A DNA stretch of 26,037 bases from positions 1 through 26,037 of the forward strand of contig JAISNZ010000021.1 in the NCBI GenBank assembly GCA_031275955.1. The letters run 5' to 3'. The translations under genes were made by a program, and so were the position numbers. Under the pieces are notes generated by a model that saw only the letters and a list, made by a program, of their open reading frames with translations, ran no database searches and was not told where the DNA came from. Shown in pieces: positions 7,828-15,358 of the stretch; position 1 is the stretch's first letter; each line of letters opens with the position of its first letter. The stretch comes from Desulfovibrio sp. (GTDB lineage Bacteria > Desulfobacterota > Desulfovibrionia > Desulfovibrionales > Desulfovibrionaceae).

Positions 7828-7834
7828 GATTTGC

Positions 7835-8656
7835 TTATCGACAGGCCTTTGCCAGCACACGTTCCGCCTCGTCAAGGGGCAGATCCAGGCCGGTCCAGAG
7901 ACGGAACTGGGCCAGCCCCTGGGCCAGAAAAAAGGCCAGACCGTCCACGGCGCGCCAGCCGCGGGCCCGGGCCTGGCGGAGGAAGTGGGTTTCGCGGGGG
8001 ATATAGACCGTGTCGCAGGCCGTGGCCTCAGGGGAGATCGCCACGGGCCAGTCCTCGTCCGCAAAGGGGCTTTGCCCGGCCAGGGGCCCGCGCATGCCCA
8101 GGGGGGTGGCATTGACCACCAGTCCCTGTCCCGGAGCGGCCAGGGCGGCGGTTCTGTCCTCCCAGGGAATGAGGCGGCAGGGGAAATCGCGGGCCAGGGG
8201 GGCGGCCTTGTCCGGAGAACGGGCAGCCACAAGGATATCCCGGATGCCTGTTTGTTCCAGACCGGCCAGAACGGCCCTGGCGACTCCGCCTGCCCCCAGA
8301 ACCAGGGCGGCGGCTGGAACCTTGCCCCGCAAGGCATGGAGGCAGCCCGCAAAGTCCGTGTTGTCGCCCGTGAGCGCGTTCTCCCGCCAGAAAAGGGTGT
8401 TCACGGCTCCCACGCGGCGGGCGAGAGGCGTCAGGGCGTCCAGCAGGGGAAGAACGGATTCCTTGTGGGGGATGGTCACGCTGGCCCCTCGCAGGGGGAC
8501 GCGGCGCATGGCCTCCACCCAGGCCGGCAGATCCTCCGGGGCCACATCCCAGGCTTCATAGACGGCGGAAAGCCGCTGGCGGGCAAAGCCCCAATTATGC
8601 AGGACGGGACTCAGGCTGTGTCCCACAGGGTGTCCGACAAGGCCGTAAAGGTTCAC
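7835..8656 (-). CDS. aroE: Shikimate dehydrogenase (NADP-dependent)
   Basis: A 273-residue AroE that reduces 3-dehydroshikimate to shikimate in the aromatic amino-acid pathway. It shows the substrate-binding SLSPVLHN (14-21), the catalytic lysine in SVTIPHK (K65), N86 and D101 in the AVNT and TDFAG motifs, and the nucleotide-binding GAGGVARAV (121-129). NATPLGM is also typical. The start is a GTG whose bases overlap the hisG stop (GTGA, 4-base overlap), so translation is likely coupled to hisG. It is the last gene of the cbiL-to-aroE run, and a perfect palindrome follows directly. Confidence 0.92.
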   Translation of the reverse strand: MNLYGLVGHPVGHSLSPVLHNWGFARQRLSAVYEAWDVAPEDLPAWVEAMRRVPLRGASVTIPHKESVLPLLDALTPLARRVGAVNTLFWRENALTGDNTDFAGCLHALRGKVPAAALVLGAGGVARAVLAGLEQTGIRDILVAARSPDKAAPLARDFPCRLIPWEDRTAALAAPGQGLVVNATPLGMRGPLAGQSPFADEDWPVAISPEATACDTVYIPRETHFLRQARARGWRAVDGLAFFLAQGLAQFRLWTGLDLPLDEAERVLAKACR

Positions 8657-9543
8657 AGAATGACCTTGTTCAGGGGATATTCAATGATTCCCTCAGCCCC
8701 GGCCGCCACCAGACGGGGCAGCAATTCGCGCACGACATCGGTGTGGACGACGATTTCCAGGGACAGCCAGGCTTCGTCCTGCAAATGGGCGATGGTGGGG
8801 GAGTTGAGGGCGGGCAGGAGGGCCAGAATGGCGTTCAGGTTGGCGGAGGGGGCGTTCATTTTCAGGCCGACCAGAGATTCCGCCCGCAGGGCGCCCTGGA
8901 GCAGGAGATCGATTTGTTCTATCTTGCCGCGTTTCCAGGGATCGCTCCAGGCTTGCGGATTGGCGATGAACTGGGTGTTGGTGACCAGGACTTCGTCAAT
9001 GACGCGCAAGCCGTGGGCCCGAATGGTGGCGCCCGTTTCCGTCACTTCCACGATGGCGTCGGCCAGGCCTTCCACAACCTTGGCCTCGGTGGCGCCCCAG
9101 GAATACTGGATGTTGGCGGTCACCCCCCTGGCGGCGAAATAGTCGCGGGTCAGGCCCATGATTTCGGTGGCGATCCGCTTGCCGGCCAGATCCTCGGCCC
9201 GCTTGTAGGGGGAATCGCCGGCCACGGCCAGCACCCAGCGGGCCGGGCGGTTGCTGGTCTTGGAATAGACGAGGTCGGAAACGACCCGCACCCCGGCCTT
9301 GCTCTCCAGAATCCAGTCCTTGCCGGTGAGGCCGGCATCCAGAACGCCCTCGTGGACATAACGGGGCATTTCCTGGGGCCGGCAGATATGCACGGAAAGC
9401 GTATCGTCGTTCACTTCCGGGAAATAACTCCTGTGGCGCATGGAGATCTTCCAGCCGGACCGGGCGAAAAGGGCCAGGGTGGAGTCTTCCAGGGAACCTT
9501 TGGGGATACCCAGTTTCAGCAGGCCGTCGGGGGATGCGGGCAT
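8653..9543 (-). CDS. hisG: ATP phosphoribosyltransferase, long form
   Basis: A 296-residue HisG that joins ATP and PRPP in the first committed step of histidine synthesis. The length and a C-terminal regulatory region (from about residue 215) place it in the long, hexameric, histidine-inhibited form that needs no HisZ partner. Key regions are LGIPKGSL near the N-terminus, GLTGKDW (71-77) and the PRPP-binding loop EVTETGATIR (166-175). Its ATG shares one base with the hisI stop (TAATG), and its own stop overlaps aroE by four bases. hisI-hisG-aroE in this order is, to my knowledge, a Desulfovibrio arrangement. Confidence 0.94.
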   Translation of the reverse strand: MPASPDGLLKLGIPKGSLEDSTLALFARSGWKISMRHRSYFPEVNDDTLSVHICRPQEMPRYVHEGVLDAGLTGKDWILESKAGVRVVSDLVYSKTSNRPARWVLAVAGDSPYKRAEDLAGKRIATEIMGLTRDYFAARGVTANIQYSWGATEAKVVEGLADAIVEVTETGATIRAHGLRVIDEVLVTNTQFIANPQAWSDPWKRGKIEQIDLLLQGALRAESLVGLKMNAPSANLNAILALLPALNSPTIAHLQDEAWLSLEIVVHTDVVRELLPRLVAAGAEGIIEYPLNKVIL

Positions 9544-9947
9544 TATTTGTAGACCTCCGTGGGATCAAAGATGAGGGGACTGCACAGGCTGACGGCGCCG
9601 TCCTTCCATTCACGGTAAAAGCAGCTGCGCCGCCCGGTATGGCAGGCGGCGCCGCCCGTCTGATCCACCAAAAGGAGCAGGGCGTCGCTGTCGCAGTCCA
9701 GGCGCATGGCCTTGACCTTCTGGACATGGCCGGAACTTTCCCCTTTGCGCCAGAGGCTGTTCCGGCTCCGGCTCCAGTAATGGGCCTCGCCGGTGGCGCA
9801 GGTCAGGGAAAAGGCCTCCTCATTCATGTGGGCGAGCATCAGCACCTCCAGGGTGCGGGCGCATTGGGCGATGACCGGGACAAGGCCGCCGTTTTTTGTG
9901 AAATCGGGAGAGAAATCAATGGACGGGGCAGAGGTAGGGGAAGTCAT
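9543..9947 (-). CDS. hisI: Phosphoribosyl-AMP cyclohydrolase
   Basis: A 134-residue single-domain HisI that opens the purine ring of phosphoribosyl-AMP in the third step of histidine synthesis. It lacks a fused HisE domain, so phosphoribosyl-ATP pyrophosphatase must be encoded elsewhere. The family motifs are WRKGESSGH (66-74), the metal-binding DCDSD (84-88) and ACHTGRRSCF (101-110) with zinc-ligand cysteines. The ATG at 9947 has GGAG about 7 bases upstream. The gene starts 22 bases after the nitrilase-family gene and shares a base with hisG, so it is in the middle of a compact operon. Confidence 0.94.
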   Translation of the reverse strand: MTSPTSAPSIDFSPDFTKNGGLVPVIAQCARTLEVLMLAHMNEEAFSLTCATGEAHYWSRSRNSLWRKGESSGHVQKVKAMRLDCDSDALLLLVDQTGGAACHTGRRSCFYREWKDGAVSLCSPLIFDPTEVYK

Positions 9948-9969
9948 GGGCTACTCCGGTCAAGGGGGT

Positions 9970-10779
9970 TCAGGAAGCGATCTTTTCCGGATTCCCGCTA
10001 AGGCGGTAGACATCCGGCCGGCGGTCCTGGAAAAAGGAGAGGGAGGCGCGGACTTTTTCCAGGGCGGCCGGATCGCAGCAGGCGGAGAGACAGGTTTCCC
10101 CGTCTCCCGCCTGGGCCAGGATTTCACCCGCGGGCCCGACGATCAGGGAGGCGCCGGGATATTCCTGGGAACCGAGGAATCCGCAGATATTGACGCCCAC
10201 CACGAAGAACTGGTTCTCCATGGCCCTGGCCCTGAGCAGAATCTGCCAGAAGGAGAGGCGGACCGTGGGCCAGGCGGCCGGAACAAAAAGAATCTTCGCC
10301 CCGTCCAGAGCGGCCATGCGGGTCAGTTCGCCGAAGCGCAGGTCATAGCAGATGACGATGCCGGCCCGGACCCCTTCCAGATCAAAGGTCACAGGCGTGT
10401 CGCCGGCCTGGAAGCGGGTATTCTCCCCCTGGAGGGAGAAGAGGTGGATCTTGTCATAGGCGGCGACGCGTCTGCCTTCGCGGTTGACGATATAGCAGGT
10501 GTTCCGGAGTCCGCCACTGTCTTTGCGGGCGATGGACCCCCCCACGATGTTCACCCGATGCCGGCGGGCCAGGGCTGATAAAAACCCCCCGGCTTCCCGG
10601 CCGTCCGGATCGGCCAGGGAGGACACGTCCCGGGTGATGAAGCCGATATCCCACATTTCCGGCAGGACAAGGACGTCGGGGCCGGCGGCCATGGCCTGGT
10701 CCGCGAGCCGGGCGACGGTGTCCATGTTGGCTTTTCTGTCGGCGGGGATGACGTGAAATTGGAGGGCGCTGATTTTCAT
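9970..10779 (-). CDS. Carbon-nitrogen hydrolase (nitrilase superfamily, omega-amidase-like)
   Basis: A 269-residue cytoplasmic nitrilase-superfamily enzyme with the Glu-Lys-Cys triad in place: E41 in LVLPEMW, K110 in YDKIHLF and C144 in IVICYDLRF. The KIHLFSLQGE and CYDLRFGEL context resembles the Nit2/omega-amidase branch, which hydrolyses alpha-ketoglutaramate or similar amides, or the Nit1/YafV type that repairs deaminated compounds. The precise substrate cannot be read from sequence. Its ATG overlaps the cbiL stop by four bases (ATGA), and hisI begins 22 bases after its stop. The link with both a corrinoid gene and histidine genes does not suggest an obvious substrate. Confidence 0.85.
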   Translation of the reverse strand: MKISALQFHVIPADRKANMDTVARLADQAMAAGPDVLVLPEMWDIGFITRDVSSLADPDGREAGGFLSALARRHRVNIVGGSIARKDSGGLRNTCYIVNREGRRVAAYDKIHLFSLQGENTRFQAGDTPVTFDLEGVRAGIVICYDLRFGELTRMAALDGAKILFVPAAWPTVRLSFWQILLRARAMENQFFVVGVNICGFLGSQEYPGASLIVGPAGEILAQAGDGETCLSACCDPAALEKVRASLSFFQDRRPDVYRLSGNPEKIAS

Positions 10780-11537
10780 AAGGTCCTTTGCGGCGCGGTC
10801 CTTTCCCTGTTCCGCCGGGAGGGCGCCAGGAGGAGGGAAAGATAGGGCGGGGTCGGCGGGGCCTCGTCCAGTCCCCGGGTGATTTTTTCTCCGGCAAGGC
10901 CGAGGAGGGAGACAAGGAGGACATGGCGGTGCAGATTCCGATCCGCCAGCGCCTTGCGGATGGTCTCCATATTCCTGTAAGCCTTTAGGATGACGGCGTT
11001 GTCGGCGGCATCCAGGGCCTGGCCCAGGCGTTCGGCGCTGTTGATGCCGGAGACGATCAAAAGATTTTCCTCCCCCTGGCAGAGTACGGTGCGGGTTTTG
11101 GCGGCAGCGGCCTGAAAGGAGGTGACGCCGGGAATCACTTCCACGGGCAGATCCGGGTCCAGCCGTTCCAGGGTTTGCATCAGGTAGCCGAAGGTGCTGT
11201 AAATCAGGGGATCGCCCAAAGTCAGAAAGGCGACGTTTTTGCCTTCCCGCAGGATGGAGGCCACTCTCCGGGCATTGTCTTCCCAGGCGGCGTCCAGGGC
11301 GGCGGCGGCGCGGGTCATGGGAAAATCCAGGCGCAGGATGCAGGCCTGGGAGGACAAATAGGGGGCGGCGATGCCCAGAGCCAGGGAGCGTTCGTTGCGC
11401 GGCGATGCGGCGGCCACGACGACGTCCGCGGCGCGCAGTACGGAAACGGCCCTCAGGGTGAGCAGGTCCGCATCGCCGGGGCCGGCGCCGATGCCGTACA
11501 GTGTGCCGGGCTGTGGAGGGCTGGCGGTTGCAGACAT
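10776..11537 (-). CDS. cbiL: Precorrin-2 / cobalt-factor II C20-methyltransferase
   Basis: A 253-residue SAM-dependent methyltransferase of the corrin/siroheme family. It has the N-terminal GAGPGD (17-22), GDPLIYSTF (108-116, highly characteristic of C20-methyltransferases) and PGVTSFQAAAA. It methylates C20 of the corrin precursor; CbiL (cobalt early, anaerobic) is more likely than CobI given the anaerobic lineage, but sequence alone does not decide. The ATG at 11537 follows AAGGA by 10 bases; upstream in-frame codons belong to no recognisable domain. I looked for a cobalamin riboswitch in 11538-11730 and found no B12-box. A TATACA-like -10 at about 11571-11576 is the only weak promoter hint. 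It is probably the first gene of the five-gene run to aroE. Confidence 0.88.
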   Translation of the reverse strand: MSATASPPQPGTLYGIGAGPGDADLLTLRAVSVLRAADVVVAAASPRNERSLALGIAAPYLSSQACILRLDFPMTRAAAALDAAWEDNARRVASILREGKNVAFLTLGDPLIYSTFGYLMQTLERLDPDLPVEVIPGVTSFQAAAAKTRTVLCQGEENLLIVSGINSAERLGQALDAADNAVILKAYRNMETIRKALADRNLHRHVLLVSLLGLAGEKITRGLDEAPPTPPYLSLLLAPSRRNRERTAPQRTL

Positions 11538-11730
11538 AGCGATTCTGTCCTTATCTTCGCTTCGGGAAACCATCTGTATAGGAAAATTTTCTCCGGGGCA
11601 ATGCGCGTTCTTTTTTCCAGGGCGATGCCTCTTCCTGCGCCGGCCTGCGGCGGCGCGGAAGCATAGCCCCAAGCCGCCCCGTATTCTTTTTTCTTGACCC
11701 GGAAGGGAATTTGACGCCAGGATGCCCGCC

Positions 11731-13431
11731 ATGCGGGAACTTGTCCTTGGCTCCATGCCGGAATCCGCCCGTCCGGACAGCCACCTGCCCGCCGGCCCCT
11801 GGTGTTTCAGCGGCAGGGAAGAAATGTTCCCGGGATGGGACGATCCCGAAACAGGCTTTGTCCTGCCCCCGGACCCCTTTGCCTGCGCCGAAGAGATGCA
11901 GGAGTGCGCCCGCGGGGCCAACGCCGAGGTTATCCGCCTGACGCGCATCCTGGCGGCGGACCTGAACCAAAGGCGGCGGGTCGCCTACCCGGAAATTTTT
12001 TGGGAGACCGCCCTCGGCCCCTGGCTGATCCTCTGCCTGCACATGCTGGCGGAGCGCCAGAAACGCGTCCTGGATCTCGTGGCCCGCTATGGGCAAATCC
12101 CGCTCCGCGTCTCTCTCCTGCCGCGCGGTTGCCCGTTTTCCTTTCAAACCTCCCTGGAATTCATGCTCCGCGGCGTGCAGGACGTCGCCTTCAATCACTA
12201 TGTCCTTTCCCGTCTGCTGGAGGCCGCGGCTCCTGGAAGATGGGACCTGCGCTTCCTGCCGGAAAGGCCTCTGCACCGGGCCGGGGAGGGAAACCGTCCC
12301 GGCGGCCCGGCAGCCTTTCTCGCTGCAATCCTGCGCCGGCGTCTGCGCGCTCTGCCCTTTCCCCGGCAAAAGGGTTTCTCTCTGGCCCGCTCCCTGATCC
12401 TGTCCCTGGCCGTCCTGAAAAACCGTTCCTCCAGGGACAGGACCATCGACCTCGCGGCCTACGCCGGAATCCCCCCGGACTGGATCTTTCCCCCGGAGGA
12501 CTTGATCGCCGCCTGTCTGCCCCGCGATCTTCTGGAACTGCCCCTGCCGCCCATCCCGGACGCGCGGGGACGGTTGCGGGGCATGACGGCGGCCGCCAGC
12601 CAGGAGGACGGCTACCGTCTTTTCCTGGCGGCCTGGCGCGCGGGCGGGGGAAGGCTGTTCAGCGTGCAGCACGGCGCCAACTACGGCAACCTGCGCAGCG
12701 TGGGGGGCAGCTTTTTTGAATACCGGCAACACGCCTTTCTCACCTGGGGCTGGAAGGAACACCAGGGGTATCCCTGCAACGCCGTTCCCCTGCCCCATCC
12801 CCTGGCCGCGGAGCTTTGCGCCGAACATGCGGAACAGTCGCCCGACCTCATCCTGGTCGGCACGGAAATGAGCCCCTTTCTCTATCGCCTCAAGTCCCGC
12901 CCCCAGGCGGGGCAACTCCTCCCGTACCGGCGGGACAAGGTTCGTTTCCTCCAGGCCCTGCCGGAAGCCCTTCTGGCGAGGAGCCGCTATCGGCCCTATT
13001 TTGCCGCGGCTTCCGGCCTTGCCGACGAATCCTACGTCCTGCGCGCACTTCCCGGCCTTGCCCTCTGCCGGGGAGACCTGACCCGGCGGATGCTCGGCTG
13101 CCGCCTCCTTGTCCTGGATCACTACGGAACCACCCTGCATCTGGCTCTGGCCGCCGACGTCCCCACCCTATGCTTCTGGAACCGGCGGGAATGGGGGATG
13201 GAAGAGGCCACGGAAAGGGCTTTGGACGCCCTGGCCGGAGCCGGCATCCTTCAGCCCGGCCCGGAGGAGGCCGCCGCCAGGGCGGCTGCCGTCTGGCCGG
13301 CGGTCGCCGCCTGGTGGGCTTCGCCCGAGGTCCGGGCCGCCAGGGATCTTTGGCTGAACAGCTATGTTCGGCTTCCCCGGCGGGGCGTTTCCCTGATTCG
13401 TCTCTGGGAAAAAGCCCTGCGCGGACTGTGA
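11731..13431 (+). CDS. LIC12162-family putative transferase (surface polysaccharide)
   Basis: A 566-residue protein that I assign to the LIC12162 family, whose members occur in O-antigen, capsule or flagellar-glycan clusters and are thought to transfer a sugar or sugar-like group. Supporting signs are an N-terminal LVLGSMPES...GPWCF segment, NHYVLSRLL in the middle, the family-type QHGANYG (HGANYG at 314-319) followed by TWGW (338-341), and a C-terminal glycosyltransferase-like VLDHYGTTLHLALAADVPTLCFWN. No signal peptide or membrane segment is seen, so it should act in the cytoplasm. ATGs occur at 11722 and 11731; AGGA 8 bases before the second makes it the better start. It stands alone on the plus strand, diverging from cbiL, with no sugar-nucleotide genes nearby except the GT4 gene. 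Confidence 0.7.
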   Translation: MRELVLGSMPESARPDSHLPAGPWCFSGREEMFPGWDDPETGFVLPPDPFACAEEMQECARGANAEVIRLTRILAADLNQRRRVAYPEIFWETALGPWLILCLHMLAERQKRVLDLVARYGQIPLRVSLLPRGCPFSFQTSLEFMLRGVQDVAFNHYVLSRLLEAAAPGRWDLRFLPERPLHRAGEGNRPGGPAAFLAAILRRRLRALPFPRQKGFSLARSLILSLAVLKNRSSRDRTIDLAAYAGIPPDWIFPPEDLIAACLPRDLLELPLPPIPDARGRLRGMTAAASQEDGYRLFLAAWRAGGGRLFSVQHGANYGNLRSVGGSFFEYRQHAFLTWGWKEHQGYPCNAVPLPHPLAAELCAEHAEQSPDLILVGTEMSPFLYRLKSRPQAGQLLPYRRDKVRFLQALPEALLARSRYRPYFAAASGLADESYVLRALPGLALCRGDLTRRMLGCRLLVLDHYGTTLHLALAADVPTLCFWNRREWGMEEATERALDALAGAGILQPGPEEAAARAAAVWPAVAAWWASPEVRAARDLWLNSYVRLPRRGVSLIRLWEKALRGL

Positions 13432-13567
13432 CCGGTTTTCAGGCAATTTCCACAAGCGTTTTCTGTATCCTGAAGTCCCGCGAAAATATATCGAGTGAAA
13501 AGGAAATCTTGTCTCTTGCGTATTACTTGACCTTGGAACCGCACACGCCATTTTACAGGTTCAGCCG
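13432..13567. other. AT-rich spacer after the LIC12162 gene
   Basis: Non-coding as far as I can see. It contains AT-rich stretches such as AAAATATATCG (about 13482-13492). The frame leading into the following fragment is closed by a TGA near 13494. No T-tract terminator for the transferase and no convincing promoter are visible. Confidence 0.4.
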
Positions 13568-13830
13568 ATGGCCGGCGGCTTCGTCAACGCTTCCGGCGCC
13601 GCCCAATTTGAGGGCAACACCCTGGTGGTGGCGACTGACTACACGCTCACGGTCAAGAGCGTCAGCAACATGGAAACCTTCTCCTTTGTCCTGCCCGCCG
13701 CCGCGGGGGTCGGCTATGTAGCCCTTGAGGCCAAAGACGAGATCGTCTTCGGCGACTCCGGCTCCGGGGCGAAAAGCCGGATTGCCGAGGCCAGCTTTCA
13801 GGGCGGCTCCTCCGCCCTGCGGCCGGGATT
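13568..13830 (+). pseudogene. Decayed autotransporter-like passenger fragment
   Basis: About 88 residues starting MAGGFVNASGAAQFEGNTL, followed by LTVKSVSNMETFSFVLPAA and ending GGSSALRPG. The pattern 'GNTL ... TVKSVSNMETFSFVLP ... G..AL' resembles the end of a passenger segment of the large repetitive autotransporters seen in gut Desulfovibrionaceae. That resemblance is from memory and not searched. No Shine-Dalgarno precedes the ATG. The similarity stops where a perfect palindrome begins at 13819, after which the frame reads nonsense into the antisense of the next gene. I therefore call it a remnant, not a working gene; a very short orphan gene is the alternative. Confidence 0.4.
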
Positions 13831-13850
13831 TGCCCGCAAATCCCGGCCGC
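13819..13850. repeat. 15-bp perfect palindrome, possible bidirectional terminator
   Basis: GCGGCCGGGATTTGC (13819-13833) is followed, after two bases, by its exact reverse complement (13836-13850). Realistically this is a 14-bp stem with a CCCG loop. A smaller GGGCGG-CTCCT-CCGCCC hairpin sits immediately before it (13801-13817). It lies between the fragment on the plus strand and the end of the GT4 gene on the minus strand. No T-tract follows on either side. Confidence 0.7.
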
Positions 13851-13907
13851 AGGCTTGTTGCCAGGCAAATTCGCCTTGCGCCAAGCTCAGCCCAAGTTGC
13901 AATCCTG

Positions 13908-15218
13908 TCAGTATTTTTCCGCAAGCGATCCGGCGGCCAGATCGCGCAGAAGGGTTGTCTGGCGTTCCAGGCAGGCGGCCAGGCGGTAGCGGGAGACAAT
14001 GGTCCTGCGGGCCTCCGCCCGCAGGTGGGCAAAGGCCCGGGGATCGCGCAGGACTGTGTCCAGGGCCTGGACAAGCTCCTCGCGGCGAAAAAAATCCACC
14101 AAAATGCCGTTCTCCCCGTGGGTAACGGCTTCTTCCACGGGGGCGGTGCGGGAGGCCAGCAGAAGGCAGCCGCAGGCCATAGCCTCCAGGGCGGACCAGG
14201 AGAGCACGAAGGGGTAAGTCAGATAGACGTGAACGGCGGAGACCTGAAAGATCCTGCGCAGGTCGGCGTAGGAAACGCGGCCGAGAAAATGGATGCGGGA
14301 AAGGTCCAGCCGCCCCTCCAGTTCCGCCAGGTATTTGGCCTTGTAGGTCTGAGCGCCGGGTAGCAGGGGGCTGTAGCTGATCCCGTCGGCGCCCGCCAGC
14401 AGCGCATGGCAGTCCGGATACCTGCGCTGCACTTCCGGCAGGGCGCGCAGGAAGGAATGAATGCCTCTGTAGGGTTCCAGATTGCGGGCCACATAGGTAA
14501 TCGTCCTGTCGCCTGGACGCAGGACAAGAACCGGCGGGGAAGGGGAGCCTTCCGGGGCGCCCCGCGCAATCCTGCTCTCGCCCGGGGTGGACAGGGGGAC
14601 GATGGCAAGGGCGGCCTCCGGATCGGGGCGCATGAACTCCGTGTCGATGCCGTCGTGCAGTTCCCGGATCTCCCGGCGCAGGAGGGGCGGGTAGCGGGAA
14701 CGCTGCCAGGCGGTGGGACTGATGAAGGCGTCGGCCGTAGGCAGGGAAATGAGCTGAACCGCGTTGCGGATGCGCAGGGAAAACCGCCCGTCCAGGGTGG
14801 AGGGAAATTCCGGATCAAAACCGACGTCTCCTCCCTCGGCGGTAAAAAAGAATTCGCAGTACATGAGGATGGGGACGCGCGGGAAAACGTCCCGGACGAA
14901 AAGGCCCTCTCCCCAGCCGGGATGGACGCTGATCACATCCGGGAGATAGCCCTTTTCCCGGAGCGAGAGGAGCGCCCTGGCCACATTCTGTCCGCGGCGC
15001 ACGGCTCTTTCCGTGTCGCGCAGGTAGTGGTGCACGCCCGGCCCGGAATCTCCGGGGGCGGCGTACCCTCTGACGCAAACCCCCCGCGGGATGCTCCGGT
15101 TCCTGATATTGCCCGTCTCGCCGATCCCGAGAATTTCATGCCCTCCCTGATCCTGAAGATACAGCGCCAGACGGAGGTACTGGCCGGGAAAATTCTGGTG
15201 GATAAAGAGGATCTTCAT
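13908..15218 (-). CDS. Glycosyltransferase family 4 (GT-B fold)
   Basis: A 436-residue GT-B glycosyltransferase. The N-terminus MKILFIHQNFPGQ matches the glycosyltransferase 4 N-terminal subgroup, and VHPGWGEGLFVRDVFP plus MYCEFFF are typical of that branch. The C-terminal GT4 domain shows YVARNLEPYRG, GRVSYADLRRIFQVSAVHVYLTYPF (split here as two motifs) and the nucleotide-sugar-binding LEAMACGCLLLAS (E345). It likely adds a sugar to a surface polysaccharide or glycan at the cytoplasmic face; donor and acceptor are unknown. The frame opens 15 codons further upstream, but the ATG at 15218 has AGGAGAGG 6 bases before it. It is a single gene on the minus strand, downstream of the AsmA gene. Confidence 0.87.
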   Translation of the reverse strand: MKILFIHQNFPGQYLRLALYLQDQGGHEILGIGETGNIRNRSIPRGVCVRGYAAPGDSGPGVHHYLRDTERAVRRGQNVARALLSLREKGYLPDVISVHPGWGEGLFVRDVFPRVPILMYCEFFFTAEGGDVGFDPEFPSTLDGRFSLRIRNAVQLISLPTADAFISPTAWQRSRYPPLLRREIRELHDGIDTEFMRPDPEAALAIVPLSTPGESRIARGAPEGSPSPPVLVLRPGDRTITYVARNLEPYRGIHSFLRALPEVQRRYPDCHALLAGADGISYSPLLPGAQTYKAKYLAELEGRLDLSRIHFLGRVSYADLRRIFQVSAVHVYLTYPFVLSWSALEAMACGCLLLASRTAPVEEAVTHGENGILVDFFRREELVQALDTVLRDPRAFAHLRAEARRTIVSRYRLAACLERQTTLLRDLAAGSLAEKY

Positions 15219-15271
15219 CTGAAACCTCTCCTTGCCGCGAAACAGAAGCAGGCCAGGCCGCAAGCGAGCTG

Positions 15272-15285
15272 TTTCAAGCCTGAAA
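15272..15285. repeat. TTTCA-N4-TGAAA dyad between asmA-type and GT4 genes
   Basis: TTTCA (15272-15276), AGCC, TGAAA (15281-15285), within the 140-base gap before the GT4 gene. It shares core arms and flanking GCATTTCA (on the minus strand) with the dyads in the rng-aroE gap. It could be a regulator site, but two regions are a small sample. Confidence 0.3.
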
Positions 15286-15358
15286 TGCCCTGGAGCAAAT
15301 TACCAAGGTGAAAATGTTCCGGCCGTTACGCTTGAGCTTGTCGCCCACCGGCAATGCT

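Larger units (their letters stand above)
7412..7834. other. 423-base intergenic region between rng and aroE
   Basis: No convincing coding sequence. On the rng side it holds the likely rng 5' leader with a CGGGCG/CGCCCG hairpin and a candidate promoter. The middle (about 7610-7760) is unusually AT-rich for this window. Palindromes occur at 7441-7455, 7746-7762 (GCGCAA-ATAAA-TTGCGC), 7684-7699 (ATTTCA-ACTT-TGAGAT, one G-T pair) and 7801-7827. Because aroE ends and rng starts in this gap on the same strand, it must separate two transcripts or allow read-through. No T-tract terminator for aroE is evident. Confidence 0.6.

Noticed and set aside
7718..9142. A 474-codon plus-strand open frame opposite aroE and hisG
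   Set aside because: Antisense shadow; crosses two well-identified genes.
11538..11730. Possible cobalamin riboswitch upstream of cbiL
   Set aside because: I found no B12-box-like sequence or matching fold in the 190 bases; the gap is also short for one.
11551..13140. A 529-codon minus-strand open frame opposite the LIC12162 gene
   Set aside because: No recognisable domain, and the plus-strand frame gives a coherent family protein.
13831..14125. Continuation of the autotransporter-like frame past the palindrome
   Set aside because: From the palindrome on, the translation has no resemblance to the earlier part and overlaps the minus-strand GT4 gene antisense.
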